Assembly: GCF_000725625.1 (NCBI RefSeq) | Contig: NZ_JOHS01000033.1 | Coordinates: forward strand, 1-64,000 | DNA length: 64,000 bases | Direction: 5' to 3' | Origin: Streptomyces sp. NRRL F-6676 | GTDB lineage: Bacteria > Actinomycetota > Actinomycetes > Streptomycetales > Streptomycetaceae | Shown: positions 60,513 to 64,000 of the stretch, piece by piece | How positions within the stretch are numbered: the first letter of the stretch is position 1 | Layout of the letters: each line of letters starts with the position of its first letter | Notes under the pieces: generated by a model | What the model was told of the DNA's origin: nothing | Database searches by the model: none | What the model saw: only the letters and a program-made list of their open reading frames with translations | Translations under genes and position numbers: made by a program

Positions 60513-60649
60513 CGCACTCCGCCGCTCCCCGGCCGGGTACTCCACCGCTCCCCGGTCACGCACTCCGCCGGTCCCCGGCCACCTGCTCCGCCAGTCCCCG
60601 GTTACGCACTCCGCCGGTCCCGGCCGGGTATCCCGTCAGTTCCGTGTCA
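60513..60649. repeat. 23-bp tandem repeat array, six units
   Basis: Six adjacent units follow CGCACTCCGCCGGTCCCCGGCCA (written CGCACTCCGCC then GGTCCCCGGCCA). Five are 23 bp and one 22 bp; units starting CGCAC alternate with units starting GGTA or CCTG. The array ends inside the last codons of the Clp-N gene (stop at 60636). The stretch 60408-60512 before it holds a possible seventh, decayed unit. Confidence 0.82.
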
Positions 60650-61178
60650 CGTAATCCGTCAGCGCGATCCGCCCGAGCAGTACCGCGGGGTCGACGCCCA
60701 CCCGGCGCAGCACCTCCACCGCCCGCGAGCCGGGGGCCGCGGCCACCGCCGCGAGGACGTCCATCCCCCGTGTCGCACCGCGCCGGCCGCGCCGTGCGCG
60801 CCGCCGTGCCGCCGCCATCACCTCGGCCGCGGCCGGCGACCAGCCGCCGGGCCCGCCCAGCGCGGGAACCGCGCCGGAGTCCTCGACGCTGCTCTGCCAG
60901 CGCAGCCCGTAGCCGATGCTGCGCTGCACGAGGTAGCCGAGGAGCCGGGCCACCGTGCGGCGGTCCCCGATCGCGGCCCGCACCTCGGGGTCCGACTCGA
61001 GCAGGGCGTGCAGGAGGTGGGCGGTGTCGATCTGACGGTCGCCGTCGCGCACCGCCCGGCGGCGTGCCGCGGCGACGACGGACGTCAGGTCGTCGGTGAG
61101 CTGCGCGTCGAGGTCGCTGTGGCGCGGGCCGGGCACGGTGGCCGGCTGCCGGCACTGGGTGGTTGGCACATCCCCCAC
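60636..61178 (-). CDS. Clp-N domain protein
   Basis: A 180-aa protein with two Clp-N repeats (TDDLTSVVAAARRRAVRDGDRQIDTAHLLHALLE; SPAAAEVMAAARRRARRG-like second half). It has no AAA+ domain, so it cannot unfold proteins and may bind substrates or act as an adaptor for ClpC. The extreme C-terminus is encoded by the 23-bp repeat array. GTG 61178 is taken; GTG 61169 is possible. Confidence 0.83.
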   Translation of the reverse strand: MGDVPTTQCRQPATVPGPRHSDLDAQLTDDLTSVVAAARRRAVRDGDRQIDTAHLLHALLESDPEVRAAIGDRRTVARLLGYLVQRSIGYGLRWQSSVEDSGAVPALGGPGGWSPAAAEVMAAARRRARRGRRGATRGMDVLAAVAAAPGSRAVEVLRRVGVDPAVLLGRIALTDYVTRN

Positions 61179-61318
61179 CCCATCAACACCGGCACCCCCA
61201 CGTCATCCCCAGCCGGCAGCATTCGCGGATCCCACGCAAGGTGGGTCCTCTCCCGTGCGCCTCCTCCTTGCGGATGACACGGCCCCGCATTTCCCCCGGG
61301 CGGGAGGACACGCGAAAC

Positions 61319-61350
61319 GGCGTCCCGCGGACAGTGGTCCACGGGACGCC
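61319..61350 (-). terminator. Terminator after the PadR gene
   Basis: GGCGTCCCG (61319-61327) and CGGGACGCC (61342-61350) form a perfect 9-bp stem, 49 bp after the minus-strand PadR gene ends. Confidence 0.65.
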
Positions 61351-61398
61351 GTCGGGGCGCGCGGAGCCTGACGCACCGTCAGGTCCGGGGCGTCGCTG

Positions 61399-62064
61399 TC
61401 AGTCCTCGTCGGCGAGGATCAGGTACAGCTTCTTGCGCGCCTCGTTGATGACCGTCAGCGCCTTCTCGCGCTGCTCCTTGTTCCCGGTCTTCCAGACCTG
61501 GCCGAACGCCTCCATGAGGCCGAACCCGGCCTGCCGGATCTCGTTCAGCGCCTCCCAGTCGACCCCGCGCGAGGCCTCCTCCCAGGGCGCCTCGGGGCCC
61601 TCGTCGGCGGCGGCGCGGCCCTGCTCGGTGAGCGAGAACAGCTTCTTGCCACCCTCGGTCTCACTGGCGATCAGGCCCTCGTCCTCCAGCAGCTGGAGGG
61701 TCGGGTAGACCGAGCCGGGGCTGGGCTTCCACGCCCCGCCGCTGCGCTCGGCGATCTCCTGGATCATCTCGTAGCCGTGCATGGGCCGGTCCTTGAGCAG
61801 CGCCAGGATCGAGGCGCGCACATCGCCGCGCCGCGCCCGGCCGCGCGGTCCGCCCTTGCCGCGGCCGCCCCAGGGCCCGGGCCCGAAGCCCGGCCCGCCG
61901 AAGGGACCGTGCGGCCCACCGCCTCCGGGCCCGAACGGCCCGAACGCCGCCCGCACCCCCTCGAAGCCGGGCCCCCCGTGCCGTCCCTCTCCACCGTGCC
62001 GGCCGTGTCCATGACCGTGACCATGCTCGTGCTCGAACCCGAAGTCCTGTCCACGCGTACGCAT
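61399..62064 (-). CDS. PadR-family regulator with His/Gly-rich N-tail
   Basis: A 221-aa PadR protein. Residues 1-70 are low-complexity His, Gly and Pro (HEHGHGHGHGRHGG), which could bind metal. The PadR winged helix follows (RASILALLKDRPMHGYEMIQEIAERSGGAWKPSPGSVYPTL in part), then a C-terminal dimerisation helix. ATG 62064 is preceded by GGAAGTGG; ATG 62079 is in frame. A perfect palindrome 45 bp upstream suggests autoregulation. Confidence 0.9.
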   Translation of the reverse strand: MRTRGQDFGFEHEHGHGHGHGRHGGEGRHGGPGFEGVRAAFGPFGPGGGGPHGPFGGPGFGPGPWGGRGKGGPRGRARRGDVRASILALLKDRPMHGYEMIQEIAERSGGAWKPSPGSVYPTLQLLEDEGLIASETEGGKKLFSLTEQGRAAADEGPEAPWEEASRGVDWEALNEIRQAGFGLMEAFGQVWKTGNKEQREKALTVINEARKKLYLILADED

Positions 62065-62108
62065 CTTCACCACTTCCATTCCATCGTCGATCGTTCGCGA
62101 TGCCTCAA

Positions 62109-62118
62109 CGATATATCG
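62109..62118. promoter_or_regulatory. CGATATATCG palindrome upstream of padR
   Basis: A perfect 10-bp AT-rich palindrome in an otherwise GC-rich region, 45 bp before ATG 62064 on the minus strand. It probably overlaps the -10 region and would suit PadR autorepression. Confidence 0.6.
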
Positions 62119-62243
62119 GAAACGGGCTTACGGCAACCCCCTGCCGACCTGCGGCTTCAGCCTGCGCGCCCCGCGCCGAAGCAGTGCCACGCACCGCGGA
62201 TTGGCCTTGGCCGGTTCTGCCGCGGCCCGCTTAACGTCGTCCC

Positions 62244-63059
62244 ATGCGCATCCGAATCGTCGACGCCTTCGCCGCCCGCCCCTTCACCGGCAATCCGGCG
62301 GGGGTCCTGCTCCTGGACGGGGACGAGTTCCCGGACGACGGCTGGCTGGGGCAGGTGGCCCGCGAGGTCCACCACGCCGAGACCGCGTTCGCCCACCGTC
62401 TGCCCGAGGGCGGGGACGCCGACTGGGCCCTGCGGTGGTTCACCCCCGCCACCGAGGTCCCGCTGTGCGGCCACGCCACGCTCGCCACCGCCCACGTCCT
62501 GCACACCACGGGCGCCCACGAGGGCCCCGTACGCTTCGCCTCGCGCAGCGGCGTACTGCGGGCCGCGCCCGGCGCCGACGGCGCGGTCACGCTGGACTTC
62601 CCCACCGCACCGCTCACCGAGGAACCGGTTCCGGTCGGCCTCGCCGAGGTGCTGGGCGCCGCCCCGGTCGCCGCCTTCGGCACCGGTCCGAGCGTCGGCG
62701 AACTGCTCGTCGTCCTCCCCGACGAGAAGACCGTGCGGAATCTGACACCCGACCTGGACGCCCTCGCCCGCGGCTTCGAGCGCGGCGTCATCGCCACCGC
62801 CCGCGCCGACGATCCCGCCCGGGGCCACGACTTCGTCTCGCGCTGCTTCTTCCCGCGCATCGGCATCGACGAGGACCCGGTCACCGGGGCCGCCCACACG
62901 GCCCTCGCCCCCTACTGGTCGGCGCGCCTGGGCCGCATCACCCTCACCGGGCTCCAGGCCTCCGCCCGCTCCGGACTGGTCCGCACGGAGCTGCGCGGCG
63001 AGCGCACCCTGCTGACCGGCCACGCGGTGACCGTCATCGACGGCGAACTCCACGCCTGA
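62244..63059 (+). CDS. PhzF-family isomerase-like protein
   Basis: A 271-aa PhzF/diaminopimelate-epimerase-fold protein. VDAFAARPFTGNPAGV, HHAETAF (catalytic Glu), WFTPATEVPLCGHATLATAHVL and EDPVTGAAHTALAPYW are complete. Family members isomerise or cyclise small metabolites; it is not linked to a phenazine cluster here. ATG 62244 follows TAACGT (62232-62237) by 6 bp with no ribosome site, so it is probably leaderless. Confidence 0.92.
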   Translation: MRIRIVDAFAARPFTGNPAGVLLLDGDEFPDDGWLGQVAREVHHAETAFAHRLPEGGDADWALRWFTPATEVPLCGHATLATAHVLHTTGAHEGPVRFASRSGVLRAAPGADGAVTLDFPTAPLTEEPVPVGLAEVLGAAPVAAFGTGPSVGELLVVLPDEKTVRNLTPDLDALARGFERGVIATARADDPARGHDFVSRCFFPRIGIDEDPVTGAAHTALAPYWSARLGRITLTGLQASARSGLVRTELRGERTLLTGHAVTVIDGELHA

Positions 63060-63086
63060 CGGCGCCCGCCACCGCCCACGGCGGAC

Positions 63087-63887
63087 TCACGCCGTGGGCA
63101 GCCAGTCCACCTTCCCCGCGAGCAGCGCGTATCCGACGAACGCGCCGATGTCGAGCAGCGAGTGGGCCACCACCAGCGGCCCCACCCGGCCCCAGCGCCG
63201 GTAGAGGAGGACGAAGACGACGCCCATCGCCATGTTGCCGAGGAAGCCGCCGATGCCCTGGTAGAGGTGGTAGGAGCCGCGCAGCACCGCACTGCCGACC
63301 AGTGCGGTCCCCGGCGACCAGCCGAGCTGCCCGAGGCGGCGCAGCAGGTACCCGACCACGATCACCTCTTCGAGCACGGCGTTCTGCACCGCGGAGAGGA
63401 CGAGCACGGGGTACTTCCACCACACGTCGGGCAGCGCCTCCGGCACCACCGTGAGGTTGAAGCCGAGCCCGCGCGCGGCCAGGTAGAAGGCGATGCCCGT
63501 GCTGCCGATCACCGCGGCGATCACCGCGCCCCGCCCGAGGTCGGGCCAGGGGCGGGTGCGGTCGAAGCCGAGGGTGCGCAGCGACTGCCGCTCGCGCAGC
63601 AGCAGGTGGGCGACGAGGGCGACGGGGACCAGCGCGGTGGCGATCCCGAACAGCTGCCAGGCGAGGTCGAGCCAGGGGCGGCCGGGCGCGGCCGAGGCGT
63701 TGAGCGTGGCGGCCTGGTCCTTCAGCCCGCCGGGCTTGGTCACCGACCCGATGAAGCTGATCAGCGCGGAGACTCCGCTCGCCCCGAGCGAGAGCGCCAG
63801 CACGAGCAGCGTCTCGTCCCGCAGCGTCCGCCGCGCCGGCCGTTCCTCGGTCAGGAGATCCCCCGCCGGCTCCGCATCCACCCGCAC
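63087..63887 (-). CDS. CPBP-family intramembrane protease-like protein
   Basis: A 266-aa membrane protein with about seven helices. The CPBP (Abi) motifs are recognisable: VLEEVIVVGYLLRRLGQLGW (conserved paired Glu), SYHLYQGIGG and VVAHSLLDIGAF with the later histidine. The Arg usually four residues after the paired Glu is replaced (EEVIVVGY), so catalytic competence is uncertain. No bacteriocin genes are adjacent. The final 113 bp of the window hold no gene. Confidence 0.85.
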   Translation of the reverse strand: MRVDAEPAGDLLTEERPARRTLRDETLLVLALSLGASGVSALISFIGSVTKPGGLKDQAATLNASAAPGRPWLDLAWQLFGIATALVPVALVAHLLLRERQSLRTLGFDRTRPWPDLGRGAVIAAVIGSTGIAFYLAARGLGFNLTVVPEALPDVWWKYPVLVLSAVQNAVLEEVIVVGYLLRRLGQLGWSPGTALVGSAVLRGSYHLYQGIGGFLGNMAMGVVFVLLYRRWGRVGPLVVAHSLLDIGAFVGYALLAGKVDWLPTA

Positions 63888-64000
63888 ACCCGCCTCCGTA
63901 GCGCCGTCCCGCCTTCCCCCCCAGCTTGCCCGACGCGAGGGGAGGTCCGGCGAAGGGGGGCAGGTTGCGGCGGCGCCGACCGAGGGAGCGGCAGCCGGGG

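Noticed and set aside
62244..63059. Start of a phenazine cluster
   Set aside because: A PhzF-like gene alone, with no other phz genes in the window; the family is common outside phenazine pathways.

Overview
The window looks like a chromosomal segment of a Streptomyces or a very close relative. GC is very high, almost every codon ends in G or C, GTG starts are frequent, and twin-arginine and lipobox signals, PPOX/F420-type proteins and a divergent second EF-Tu (tuf3) are present. Most genes are core or conserved Streptomyces functions. I found no rRNA, tRNA or CRISPR array and no biosynthetic megasynthase.

Layout. 41-9387: a HutC-type GntR regulator whose promoter is embedded in dre-like palindromes, a frameshifted alpha/beta hydrolase, a Tat-exported PhoD phosphatase behind a PHO-box-like site and a 13-bp tandem repeat, an unusual membrane-ACT-GNAT protein, a 31-32-bp intergenic repeat array, a transsulfuration enzyme with a divergent Lrp regulator, and a DUF885 metallopeptidase. 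9561-15266: sbcDC repair nuclease, an IMPACT/YigZ protein and an unknown protein. 15334-24900: a hairpin repeat, a CoA-binding protein, a CDF metal exporter, a TetR/FMN-reductase pair with three matching operators, YbaK, an XRE-cupin regulator, two left-handed beta-helix enzymes, DedA, a CHAP hydrolase and a Pro/Gln-rich membrane protein. 25035-31226: an MFS pump, a spermidine-synthase-like protein, tuf3, a TVP38 protein and uppP.

31128-45777 is the most interesting part. The last 33 codons of uppP occur twice, at 31128-31226 and 45752-45850, sharing a 26-bp core with one mismatch. Between the copies lie about 14.6 kb of catabolic genes: CoA-transferase, enoyl-CoA hydratase, LacI, PucR, a DadA-type D-amino acid oxidase, a double-HTH Lrp regulator, an ACS-family transporter, an N-acyl-D-amino acid deacylase, a Tat-exported metallo-beta-lactamase-fold hydrolase, a RidA remnant, a LuxR-LAL remnant and an unknown 283-aa protein. 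I read this as a genomic island inserted in the 3' end of uppP. The likely theme is uptake and cleavage of N-acyl-D-amino acids, oxidation of the amino acid and CoA-dependent use of the acyl part. The island carries two palindromic operator families of its own, CAATCGATTG (two copies) and TCAGTCACGTGACTGA (three copies). No recombinase was recognised in it.

45956-63887 returns to the core chromosome: a 59-aa TTA-containing gene, apolipoprotein N-acyltransferase, a Gfo/Idh oxidoreductase, uracil-DNA glycosylase, two short-chain dehydrogenases, a HipA-like kinase coupled to DUF3037, a Rieske lipoprotein, flavin or F420 split-barrel proteins, LysR and MocR regulators with divergent partners, two EamA transporters, a Clp-N protein, PadR, PhzF and a CPBP-family membrane protein.

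Two patterns recur. At least six genes have a -10-like hexamer 6-8 bp before the start codon and no ribosome binding site, so they are probably translated from leaderless mRNAs. Several intergenic gaps hold tandem arrays (13, 20, 23 and 31-32 bp) or copies of a short GC-rich palindromic repeat family.
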